DNA of 64,000 nt from Myoxocephalus aenaeus (Eukaryota > Chordata > Actinopteri > Perciformes > Cottidae): positions 4,690,001-4,754,000 of the forward strand of contig JBAMJR010000025.1 of the NCBI GenBank assembly GCA_038501785.1, read 5' to 3'. Within the stretch, counting starts at the first letter, position 1. Each line of letters begins with the position of its first letter. Positions 54,281-64,000 of this stretch are shown piece after piece. Under the pieces are notes generated by a model. It searched no databases and had not been told where the DNA came from. It saw only the letters and a program-made list of their open reading frames with translations. The position numbers were made by a program, and so were the translations under genes.

Positions 54281-56025
54281 ACTGAAGGCAGGGCCGGCTC
54301 TAGCCCTTTGGTTGCCCTAGGCGAGATTGAGTTTTGCGCCCCCCCCACAGACACACACAATACTTTACATCACTGAAGAGACATATATTAAATTAACTGC
54401 TTTACTTTGCATAGCAGTTTCTCACCCACTTATAATTCTACATTGCAGTTCAACAATAAATGGTGCATGGACAACAACAGAATAGTTTCAGAACATTTTC
54501 TTTTTTATTATTTTAAATAATGTATTACACACTCAAAGTTAGGATTAAATTAACTCCATAAACTGTGCAAAACACTCTTTTTTTCAAATATGTTTATTGA
54601 ACAAATCTCAAAACATGATACAAGCTGTATAGGGAATGACTATGGTTAACAAGGTTTGACAGGTTTGATAGGTTAAGTACAGGTTGAGTACTACTGGATG
54701 TCCCTTCTCCTGCAGCTGTATTTAAACACAGAGTTCATCCATGCTGTTCGTTACACAATTGCATTTGGTCATTTCTATCATCCTACCACATAGTTGCATT
54801 GTAAAAATACATTTTATCTGACCATGTAACTTGTAGTAGATAAATTACAATTACTGCCACCACTGCTACAAGGCTAAATAATGCTACTGATTACAATTAG
54901 TAGTATTAATGTGATGTGATTATGAAAGTAATAATTGATAATAATAATAACAATAACAAAAACAGCAACAATAGTACTAGTTGTGTAGGCTACTTACAAA
55001 GTTCAGAGGGAGGCGAATCAGGCGTCCTTTCTCCAGCAGGTGCCGGCCTCTGAAAACATTGCCTGAGTGCATCTGGCCAATTTAAAACAAAAATAAAAAA
55101 TAAAAACAAAACAAAACAAAAAACACATATACATTTTAGTATATTCCTGGGGAGGAACTGTACAGAAGGGTGAACACCACCACTATCCCCCAAATGGTTA
55201 CTGTGTGTGTATGCACCTGCTAGTTGTGAATTCACTAAACAGAACTTATGCCATTTATAATGAATGTAGACAGCAACTGTACTTTTCATAACTAGCATAC
55301 GTTATCCAGATACTGGTCTTTTGACATGTACATCCATGTAGGTTATCAGTGAAGTTGCGTTTGCTAGTAATAGCCTACGTAGCAAATTAGCAAAGTAACA
55401 GTTGCTAGCTAGCTATAGCTAGCCTAAGTGACAGCGATGAAACGTCCAATATTAGGTGATGCACAATACTAAATGTATTTCGTTTGACACCTTGGCTGAG
55501 ATGAGAAGACTTACCTCTATACTTGACTTTCTTTTCCTCTTCTTTCTTTTTTCGTTTTCGTCCCTGTGCTCCAGATGGTTTAGACCAGTCAAAGTGGCCG
55601 CGCAATAGATTTTTCAGACCGTACAAACGATTTTTTTTTGGAGTGAGCCATCTTTGCAATAGAAACCTTTGATGTGACGTGTCGCGTCTTGGCCAATCAG
55701 CGTCCCGTTTTCTCGACAAAAAAAATTCAGATTTTTGGCCGAGTTGTTGTCATCTCCGTAATAGAACATCTTTGATGTGACGTGTCTTGGCCAATCAGCG
55801 TTAAGATGTCTACAGCGCCCGTTTCTCAATATGCGTGTCTCTCTGTACTTGATGAGAAAACTCACAGCTGAATCGTCCCTGCTCGCGGGAGCCAGCGCCC
55901 CCCGGTCGCGTGGTCGCGAATTGCTCACAGTGCTGAAATGTGCGCTGTGAGGGCGCCCCCAACCCATTTGTCGCCCTAGGCAGTCGCCTAGTTCGCCTAT
56001 AGCAATCGCAGGCCCTGACTGAAGG
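54281..56025. mobile_element. 1.7-kb hAT transposon with 8-bp duplication
   Basis: Element 54289-56017 (1729 bp) begins CAGGGCCGGCTCTAG and ends CAATCGCAGGCCCTG; the outer 7 bp are perfectly inverted. Subterminal GGTTGCCCTAGGCGAG and CGCCCTAGGCAGTCGCCTAG blocks are also inverted. It is flanked by exact ACTGAAGG copies at 54281-54288 and 56018-56025, an 8-bp hAT-type duplication. It has no intact transposase. The right third holds two copies of a ~85-bp unit (around 55650 and 55755) shared with 62.35 kb. Confidence 0.93.
55645..55830. repeat. ~90-bp tandem unit inside the hAT
   Basis: AATAGAA(A)C...CTTTGATGTGACGTGTC followed by TTGGCCAATCAGCGT occurs twice in tandem (from about 55650 and 55760). 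A third copy lies at 62360-62420 outside this element. The CCAATCA motif is an inverted CCAAT-box-like sequence. Confidence 0.75.
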
Positions 56026-56084
56026 TTATTTTAACTGTATTTATTGATAGATAGATATTACAGTCAGGAAGTATGAATATAGGG

Positions 56085-56590
56085 AAGTAGTTAATTAGGT
56101 CAGTAGGAAGGTAGGTAGGTAGGTAAGTAGGTAGATAGGTAAGTATGTAGGTAGGTAGATAGGTAAGTATGTAGATATGTAAGTATGTAGGTCGGTATGT
56201 AAGTAGTTAAGTATGTAGGTAGGTATGTAAATCGGTAAGTAGGTAGATATGTAGGTTTGTATGTAGGTAGGTAATTAGGTAGGTAAGTAGGTAGCTAGGT
56301 AAGTATGTAGATATGTGAATATGTAGATAGATAAGTATGTAGATAGATAAGTATGTAGATAGGTAAGTACGTAGATATGTGAATATGTAGATAGATAAGT
56401 ATGTAGATAGGTAAGTACGTAGATAGGTATGTATGTAGATATGTGAATATGTAGATAGATAAGTATGTAGATAGGTATAGATAGGTAAATATGTAGATAG
56501 ATAATGTAAATAGATAAGTATGTAGATAGTTAAGTATGTAAATAGATAAATATGTAAATAGATAAATATGTAGATAGGTATGGAGGTAGG
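56085..56590. repeat. Degenerate (GTAG/GTAT/ATAG)n array, ~500 bp
   Basis: A period-4 array of GTAG, GTAA, GTAT and ATAG units with point changes throughout and a longer internal period (e.g. AAGTATGTAGATAG recurring). An old, expanded tetranucleotide satellite lying 60 bp from the hAT end. Confidence 0.95.
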
Positions 56591-57211
56591 TCTGAATGAG
56601 TTGGAGACAAAGTGCAGCAGTTTTAAGTTATTCAGGAGAATACCTGCTCAGATGTCTTCCCATGGTTAGCAAATGATTTGTATTAAAAGGGTATGCACAT
56701 GATACTGATCAGATATATGATCGCTTCCTGAACTGACAACTCCATCAGAAGATGGTTTTGTTAGTCGTTTAGCTTCTTGGTAAATCCTGCTAAAATCCCA
56801 TATCTGCTGTAATAAAGAAAATGCTGTTATGGTTCCACTCCACAAACAAACTCACCAGAGTTTGCTTAGAAGTGGACCGAGACCCACTTTTTCATGCAAT
56901 CTTGCTTTGATTGTGTCTGGATAAGGGTTCAATTTGCAGCTTTCACAATATTTAGGCAATAAAACCACTTTGGTTAGGTTTAGGAAAAAACATCCCGAAC
57001 GTAACTTCACACTCGAGCCAGCAACACACAGACTGTTCTCTCCTGGCTCCAGCAGTATGTGTTCCTCCTCCCACTGCAGGTGGTCGCTCTCACTCTTTAT
57101 CCAACACCAGCTCTTGAGCGTTGCAATTTCATGTGAATGTGTTTCATGTGTGTGTCCACTAGTATTCTACTTGGCTTTGCATTGGCATAGTTTCTAGCTC
57201 TTTAACACTAC
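56591..57211. other. Non-coding sequence
   Basis: No gene is recognised. Confidence 0.5.
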
Positions 57212-57424
57212 ATGTCATTCACACACTGATCACTGATGGCGGGGGGCTGCCATGCAAGGTGCCGCCTGCCGATTTAATCAGTTCCCATTCACACACAGCC
57301 TACGGGGGCATTATTTGGAGTTAAGTGCCTTGCCACTCCACATCTACATGGAATAGCAGAGCCGGGGATCAAACTGCCAATCCTCTGATTGGCCAGCCTC
57401 TCTGCCACTGAGCCACAGCCGGGG
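57212..57424 (-). mobile_element. tRNA-derived SINE
   Basis: On the minus strand: head CCCCGGCTGTGGCTCAGTGG (A box), B-box region GCAGTTTGATCCCCGGC, body GGCAAGGCACTTAACTCC, and a 3' part with GTGTGTGAATGGGAACTG and GGCAGCCCCCCGCCATCAGT. Diverged from the SINEs at 12.0 and 26.1 kb in head and tail. Confidence 0.8.
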
Positions 57425-60400
57425 AGACGTGGTTTCAACTCATTGCGTGCGACCCCGTAATGTGCTGTTTAGAGGTCACGGTTACTTCACGTAGTTCTGA
57501 GGCCAGGTTGGCAAGATTCCCTCGCGCCAAAACAGCCAATCAGAGCGGAGGAGAAGCAGCTGTCAAACACAGCTCATCAAGCTCATGATAAAACTGTCAA
57601 ACTTGGCAGCGTTGATGAAATATGAATCAAGATTGTGTAACTGCATCACTTTTGTTCTGGCCTCAACCACACTTCTAAACACCTGAACTATTCCTTTAAA
57701 TATTCTCAGTCCGACTTCTCTTGTTCATTTTCCTGGATCAATACCATAACGCAGCAGCTGGCTGTGAATTAGCATTTATTGAAAAGGAGTACTGTCAATA
57801 GTAATTGCTGACCTTGCTTTACTTTTATTAAAAATAGAGGCCTTAACTTATTACTGAAATAAACTTGGTGAAGAGAACTTTCTGATTTTAATTAAAAACC
57901 GGAGGGAGCAGGAAGAGGTCCAGAACGTGAGGCTGTGCTTTTGCGTTTCTCACCTCAAATGTGTTCAGTCACAGTTTGAGCAAATATGATAAACAAAAAT
58001 ATTTTTTGCTAAACATGTTATATTTACTGTTATACAACTGATATATATATATATTTTTTTTTAAACTAACAATAGTATAAATTCATCGCATTAAATAATA
58101 ATCTGCATTCCAACTAAATGCATTTTCATTTCAATGGTACTAATTTGGCAGCATGTCGAGCACTTTGAGTATTTAAGTTTGACAACATCTGAACGTCTGA
58201 AAGGAAAATCAAAACTCAAAAATAAATGTGTTTATTCATGTCTTGCAGAACAAATAAACTCTTTCCGTTCTTCCTAAATAACTGTTCTCTCTCTTCGTTT
58301 CACACTTTGTAGTTCATCTTACTTGAAAGACTTTTTGTTCCCTGCTGACTGATCAGACATGTTATAGTCTATTCATGTATGTGAGTTAACTAAGCTCAGC
58401 CTTACTGCAGTGACATGAGTTGCCTAAACAAAGCTATGTTCAGTTTTACCAACTTATAATGAATGAGTAACTTCACTTAAAAATGTTGTGGCAATCGGTT
58501 TCCTATGTTTGTTTAATGTAAAGTCAACTTATTACAATTTAAAGTGTTAAGGACCGAATTTAGTTTGTTAAAAGATACCCAAAAACTAATTGCAAAAAAC
58601 TAATGTTTTGCATAGTGTATACAGTCACATGCCTTGTGTCTTATAGCTTAGTCCTCCATAAATACATAGGGAGCAGGTCTCCGAGAGAAAGCCTTTCATA
58701 TTTTAACCTGAAGGTCACTGTTAATAACAATAAAATCACATAAAATGTTAGTTTTTTTTTACCTAAACACAAGACTCTGGCCTAAACCTATCTTTTTGTC
58801 AAATATCTTTATGCGAATGTTGATCCTGCCGCTGTGTGACGAAGCAGTTCAAAGTCCTTCTTGTGCCAGTGTGAAGCTGGTGGGAAATAAGTAGAGAGAA
58901 AATCAAAGCCAGACGACACAAAGCCAACATGGACGCAGCGGAGAGGCGGCTGCTCGCTGCAAACGACTTCATTATTTGACAACGTGATGGTGTGTGAGCT
59001 GATGGGAGAGTGCGATAGCACTGCAAGATGAGAAGGATGTGCAGGTACAGTAGATGCAGTGAATCCCTGCTCGCTGCTTTGACTCAAACTTGGGTGTATT
59101 CGCCGTTCTCTCCTCAGAGTCTGTATCTGTCAAACTCCTCATGTAAATGAGCTCTCTCTGTATACTCTCTATATTGTCTCTGTCGTCGGCGCTCCGTCCC
59201 AGAACAAGGTGGGATTCCTTCACTTGTCAGCAAACAGACGGGATCATTGCTTTGTACTGGAGCCCTGTTATCTCTGGCTGTGTGATAAGGAACTCCACAG
59301 AGTTTCTCTATCCGGAGGAGGAAGAAAGACGACCCCGAGGTAAACTCAGATTATGACAAGAATTTATCATTGCCATCGCGCCTATTTACATTGACTTTGT
59401 TCCTCCTCACACACACTCGCAGGGAGACAAACATGTGCTCTCTTTGGCTCACGTGTCCACACGAAGCAGATGGAGATATGGCGTTTTATTCGCCATAGAG
59501 ACGCTTCTTCAGGTATTTTAATGTTGAGACGTTATTTCTAACGGAGCGCCTGTATAATTTTACAAATGAAGCATATTTGGTTTTATTAAAATGAAACATG
59601 AAGGGGGCTTTGCTGCAGGGGTCTTACTCAGGTTTGTCTGACCAGAGGAAGAGGGAGCCAGGGGACCAAGGGGATCTGATGCCGGGTCTGGTCTGCGGTC
59701 CCTCATCCTAATCCTCGGCCATGTTATCAGTCTATAACCTTTTAGGATGTCGGGCTCGCAATATCCAATAACAGACAGGCAGTCCGTCCACTAGCCTGCT
59801 GGATGCCTTCGTCGGTCGGATTGGTTAGGTTCAGGCGAGGGACGTTGGTTTGAGTTAGGGTCAGAAGATCAAGGTGAGCCAGATTGCACAACACCTTAAT
59901 GAATGTATGAATCACACCTGTGTTTACCCTGCAACGACATGTCAACATGGCTGCTGTTACACCGAGGGAAACACGCAATGATGTCATGGTCCTCTTCCAA
60001 TGAAACATTGTTCATTTGGTATGAAGCTTCTCTATCCGTAAATTATTATTTTCATTCTAATGATTAAAAAAACAAAACATAATAATAATACTATTCCAAA
60101 TGTGTTTGCAGATTTGTAATTGTTGTTCTATAACATGAAACATGAATCATGGATATTGGCATCTGCCTTAATGAAAGCATAGAGTAGAATAGTACCAATA
60201 TTCACACACACACGTTCCAGAAACCCGAGCCAGAAGAAGCAGGGGATCCATGTCAGACTCATATTAACACACTTTTTCTCCCAATAGAGGCAACAGAGAC
60301 CATCTCCAAATGTCAGCTAGATTTCTCCCAACAGGGTTTGCTATCTGCCCTCCCCCATTATTATCCTCCTCTTTCCCACAATCCTCAGGGGCCGTGGCCT

Positions 60401-61234
60401 GACCACCTCACAGGGCTTTCTATGTTAGAGGAATGTCAGACAAAAAAGAGTGACCTTCTGCTTCTCTCTGGGCGCCGCGTAACGCCTCTCAGACCGAGAA
60501 CAAGGGCTTCTTCTTCACAGCTTCAAAGCCGCGACTGCTCCGCAGAGGAGGCCTCTTGATACGCCGATACCTGACGCAGGGAAACAACTCCAGCACCTGC
60601 GTCTCTTTGAAGATAAATATGCTTTTATTCCGACACCGCCAGCTCCTCGCTTCCCTCGTTTCCAAGCCTTTAAAGCGGGTAATCTTGATCCCGGATCCGT
60701 CTTTATTCAACGTAATCGGACAGGTGAAAACAAACAGTTTGACCCGTGAGATGACGATCAAGACTGAAAGAGGAAAAAAAGAAGAGGGAAAGTGGAAATA
60801 TAATGAAAGGAAGGAGCTACAGTGAGGAGAAATAGAAATATGCCTCTCATTGTGACATTTTCCCTGGAATATTAAGACATCTCAGAAATTTCCCTAAAAT
60901 ATTCAGCTCCCTCAGTGCAGTTATTGATGTATCGCGAGGTCTGTTTTCATTGTAGCCCGGAGTAAAAGCACAGCACCCTCTCACTCATACCCTCAGCGGA
61001 TTTATCACAGAGATGCGGCGGGCTTTTGAAAAGACTGTAAATCATGGCGGAGCTTTTTCCAATATCCTGTGTCTCATGCAGAGCAGGGGAGCTGAGCGTA
61101 ATCACGGAGTTTGTGGAGAAGTTGAAGGATGATTAGGATGTTAAAGGCTTTCTTTCAGATCAGCGCTTGCAGTTCATTTAGTGCAGGCTTTGCTGGGGAG
61201 AGCTTAACTCAGACACATGAACTGCTCAGAGACA

Positions 61235-61236
<2 letters not shown>
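57425..61236. other. Non-coding sequence, possible regulatory DNA
   Basis: No gene is recognised. Frames of 60-92 codons overlap on both strands without domains. 57.4-58.8 kb is AT-rich, with (TA)n at about 58040-58055. 60.9-61.2 kb is complex and repeat-poor and might be conserved non-coding DNA. Confidence 0.45.

Positions 61237-61282
<46 letters not shown>
61237..61282. repeat. (CA)n microsatellite
   Basis: About 23 CA units. Confidence 0.98.
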
Positions 61283-61284
<2 letters not shown>

Positions 61285-61879
61285 CTGATTGGACAAGGAA
61301 AGAGTTGGGCTGGGTAAGAGCACCATCAGTCCCCGCTACGCACTAATGGCTCCTCCAGCAGACTGACATTACGGAGCCTAATTACTGCAAGGAATGAAGG
61401 GGGTGGGGGGCTACACAACTCGCCACCACAGCTGATAAAGTTGAAAAGCATCCACCAGGTTGTCATCCATTTTGGTCCACAGCAGACATCGGGAGGGTCC
61501 TCGCCCCCAGTTTGTCCCTTTCTTCATGCAATTATCCCTGCGGTGCTTATTTTCAGGGTAGCTAGCAGCGAGGCTGCATGGATGGCTAGCTCGGTCCGTC
61601 AGTTGGTGTAACCATGTGCTGAAAACACACACTGGGTGTAAACCCTGTTTCCTGTACTAGATAGGGTAAGTCATGACGTACCTTATATACCTCTGTCTGT
61701 CTGTTTTAGAACAGTAGGACATTATGAGGTCATCCACATTATCAAAGTCATTGATTTTGGATGGTATATTTTTTTTTTTCTATCATAAAATTATACATTT
61801 TTATTTTGGGATTTACAAAATACATTTGATTGAAATTGGAGTGCAGTTGATACTGAGACAAGTTAGCATTAGCAAGCTA
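61283..61879. other. Non-coding sequence
   Basis: No gene is recognised. Confidence 0.5.
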
Positions 61880-62042
61880 CTTACATGGTTGCTCTATACA
61901 CTGTAGACACAGCAACGGGAGCAATTCAGAGTTAAGTGTCTTGCTCAAGGACACATCAACAGGTACGAGCGGAGCTGGGGGGTCGAACCACCGATCCTGT
62001 GATTGAAAGTGAGACATGCTAACCACTGAGCCACAGTCACCC
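61880..62042 (-). mobile_element. tRNA-derived SINE sharing body with 12.0-kb copy
   Basis: On the minus strand: head GGGTGACTGTGGCTCAGTGG (A box), B-box-like GGTGGTTCGACCCCCCAG, body CTTGAGCAAGACACTTAACT and CCCGTTGCTGTGTCTACAGT. The last block is identical to the body of the SINE at 11954-12139. It is truncated after TAGAGCAACC, before the LINE-type tail. Confidence 0.85.
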
Positions 62043-62144
62043 ATACATCCCATGCTGATAAAGTGCTTTAGTTTAACCGACAGAACTGGAGTTAGGATCC
62101 CACAGTTTTCCCATTCTTCCTGCTGATGCCTCACTTTTGTCTTC

Positions 62145-62660
62145 TTTAAGGTTCAGTTTTTCGGTTCGGCAGCCGACAAAGTTTGCAGGTTTGCAAAAAG
62201 GAGGACAAATACGCATCGGACGCATATTTGTCCTCCTTTTTGCAAACCTGCAAACTTGTCACCTTTCGGCGAAATTCGCCGTTTTGAAACCACAATATGT
62301 GAACTGGCCGGCCAGCGTTTCTGAGATGGGAGTGACACGGAGAAAATCTGATGTTGTGATCTTCGCAAATAGAACATCTTTGATGTGACGTGTCGAGTCT
62401 TGGCCAATCAGCGTTAAGATGTCGAGCGGCCGTTTCTCAATATGCGTTCTTCTCTGTGTGAATGACTGTGTGAATACGTTGTTGGGTCACAACATGTAAT
62501 TTTAGGATATTTTCAGGTGAGAAGTTAGTTGTTTAAGCATCAAATCTGTGGTCGGTTAGTCAAGAATCACCCTACTTAAAAAGATACGCCGACGAGTTGA
62601 GGTCCTGCTCGCGGGACCATGAGCCCCGCCGGCACCGGGCGGTCAGCAATCGAGCAATCT
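62145..62660. mobile_element. Transposon relic related to the 54-56 kb hAT
   Basis: Contains AATAGAACATCTTTGATGTG...TTGGCCAATCAGCGTTAAGA, CCGTTTCTCAATATGCGT and CTGCTCGCGGGA...GCCCCGCCGG, all matching the right part of the hAT at 55755-55930. The 62259-62291 block also matches 49299-49331. No terminal repeats or target duplication were found, so the boundaries are approximate. Confidence 0.65.
62179..62257. repeat. Perfect 33-bp-arm hairpin
   Basis: 62179-62211 and 62225-62257 are perfectly complementary over 33 bp, separated by a 13-bp loop (CGCATCGGACGCA). The arms contain GTTTGCAGGTTTGC and GGAGGACAAATA. The whole is 79 bp, similar in size to a microRNA precursor, but perfect pairing and its place in a transposon relic suggest a recent foldback. 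Confidence 0.95.
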
Positions 62661-62930
62661 TTATTAGTTTATTATTTATTCACAGTAACGTTACATCAGT
62701 TTGACTGAGGGAAAGGTTAAGATTCATAACTTAAGATTTTAATTTAACTTTTAGTTTGAACTACAGCGGTGTCTTTTTACTTTTGACCGAATTTATTGCA
62801 ATTATATGTGTATCTATATGTGTATCTATACCTATACCTATATTTATATCTATATAAATATAAAATACATTAACAAATACATATTAATTCATTGTTAATT
62901 ACAATTAATAATTACATATTAATAATATAT

Positions 62931-62933
<3 letters not shown>
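62661..62933. other. AT-rich non-coding sequence
   Basis: Contains TATATGTGTATC and ATACCTATACC runs near 62800-62845. No gene is recognised. Confidence 0.5.

Positions 62934-62978
<45 letters not shown>
62934..62978. repeat. (AT)n microsatellite
   Basis: About 22 AT units bordered on each side by TACAT. Confidence 0.96.
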
Positions 62979-62981
<3 letters not shown>

Positions 62982-64000
62982 TACATATAAATAAAACAAA
63001 TACATATTAATTAATTGATAGAGCAGGGTATGCTCCAAGGAGGTCAATTACAGTAAAAAGGGCTCATATCCCCTTAATATCCACACTTAATAAAATCAAA
63101 CTGCACCCCTCCTATGCAATTATTCACAGCCTCACAAAATACTGCATAGTGTCCTCCTTTTTGATGTTATCAATATGACCCTATATGGATCTCATCTGTC
63201 ATACACATGCACATTTATGGAAGAGGAAGGGTAATAATCTAATATCCTAAATTGCTTTGCTCTATCATTATTAACGATCATAGACATTCTGAGAGCTGAT
63301 CAATAGACGTTGCTAATGAACCTGCAAATGTCAGATCACAGGGGATCTGAAACCTTTGATGTTGGCAAATGTTTTGATTGAAGCAGGACTTTTAATGCGA
63401 TGCCCTCCTATTTTTACTCTTAAAAACAGTTTTTGGGAGTAATTAGAGCATTCCTCATTGACAGGGAGATAGTGTATTTGAGCTGGAGAAGCTTCTAATA
63501 TTTAACTCCCCAGTACTCAGCTGACAGCGCTGACGACGTAATTAGAAAGTAATTTGACAGTTTTCAGGTGTGAGAGTTGGAACAGCAGTCGGACTGTGTT
63601 TCACTATGAGCGGAGGTTTTGCAAAAGGAAAACATAAGACCGTATGTTGTAGGAGCTGTGCTCCTTTAGCCAGCATCTTTAGGAATATTAGACATCGTTT
63701 GACCAAACCATTTTGCCAGCATTCACCGCCATACAGGAAGTAGTGTGTGGTGAGGCAGAGAGTAGACATGTGGTGGACGGGTGTGAAATGCATGTCTTTA
63801 ATGCATGAGTCCAGAGCCCTGTCCCATCACAGATTGTAATTGAAGTTAACCTATTAATAGCAACCATCATCTTTCCTATCATATGTAATTACAATGTGCA
63901 TTAAAACTTTGGCACTGGGTGTTAAAAAACCCCAAATCTGGGCTTTGACGTTCTTGTCTGGAGATAGGGAGGCTTACTCCACCTCCATGTTAGCTTGTAG
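62979..64000. other. Non-coding sequence, possibly conserved
   Basis: No gene is recognised. 63380-63560 is complex and contains TAATTAGA motifs (GTAATTAGAGC, CGTAATTAGAAAGTAATT), as in homeodomain-bound enhancers. This is suggestive only. Confidence 0.4.

Noticed and set aside
62179..62257. Host microRNA gene
   Set aside because: Perfect 33-bp pairing and location in a transposon relic do not fit a conserved microRNA precursor, which normally has bulges; kept only as a hairpin.

Overview
The window looks like a stretch of a ray-finned (teleost) fish chromosome. Evidence: very many long (CA/TG)n and (TA)n microsatellites, tRNA-derived SINEs with LINE-type 3' tails, hAT, Harbinger-like and piggyBac-like non-autonomous transposons with intact target-site duplications, non-LTR LINE relics, and solo LTRs. 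There are no bacterial operons, no rRNA or true tRNA gene, no CRISPR array, and no long spliced gene that I can recognise. The window is best read as intergenic or large-intron DNA.

Layout. 1-8.6 kb: unique sequence with a (GAT)-rich tract, a LINE endonuclease relic (3.3-4.0 kb), a GC-rich foldback MITE (5.3 kb) and a Harbinger-like MITE (6.3-6.8 kb). 8.6-27 kb: a solo LTR with a LINE tail inside it, SINEs at 12.0 and 26.1 kb, a possible 165-bp exon at 22.9 kb, a 378-bp TA array, and a 21-bp minisatellite at 24.4 kb. 27-34 kb: LINE tail, an unidentified minus-strand frame with a predicted membrane segment (28.8-29.1 kb), a broken LINE reverse transcriptase (29.7-30.4 kb), and the most gene-like object in the window: a minus-strand LTR retrotransposon with one 3' LTR (31193-31691), a protease frame and an uninterrupted 355-codon Gag (32239-33306). 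34-47 kb: repeats, a solo LTR between two microsatellites, an unidentified 85-codon frame, an inverted/direct repeat cluster, and a piggyBac-like unit carrying ~190-bp tandem repeats. 47-64 kb: a 1.2-kb hAT with an exact 8-bp duplication, a 229-bp MITE, a 1.7-kb hAT with an exact 8-bp duplication, a tetranucleotide array, two more SINEs and a 33-bp-arm hairpin near 62.2 kb.

Function. The elements do not form a pathway. The gag-pro unit encodes a capsid/nucleocapsid-type protein and an aspartic protease separated by one in-frame stop; its polymerase genes are missing, so it could move only with help from another element. Everything else mobile here is non-autonomous or dead. Four unidentified open frames or exon candidates (1.0-1.3, 22.9, 28.8-29.1 and 43.2 kb) are the only places where host coding sequence might hide, and none is proven. 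I found no convincing new biological system; the findings list the structures most worth checking.
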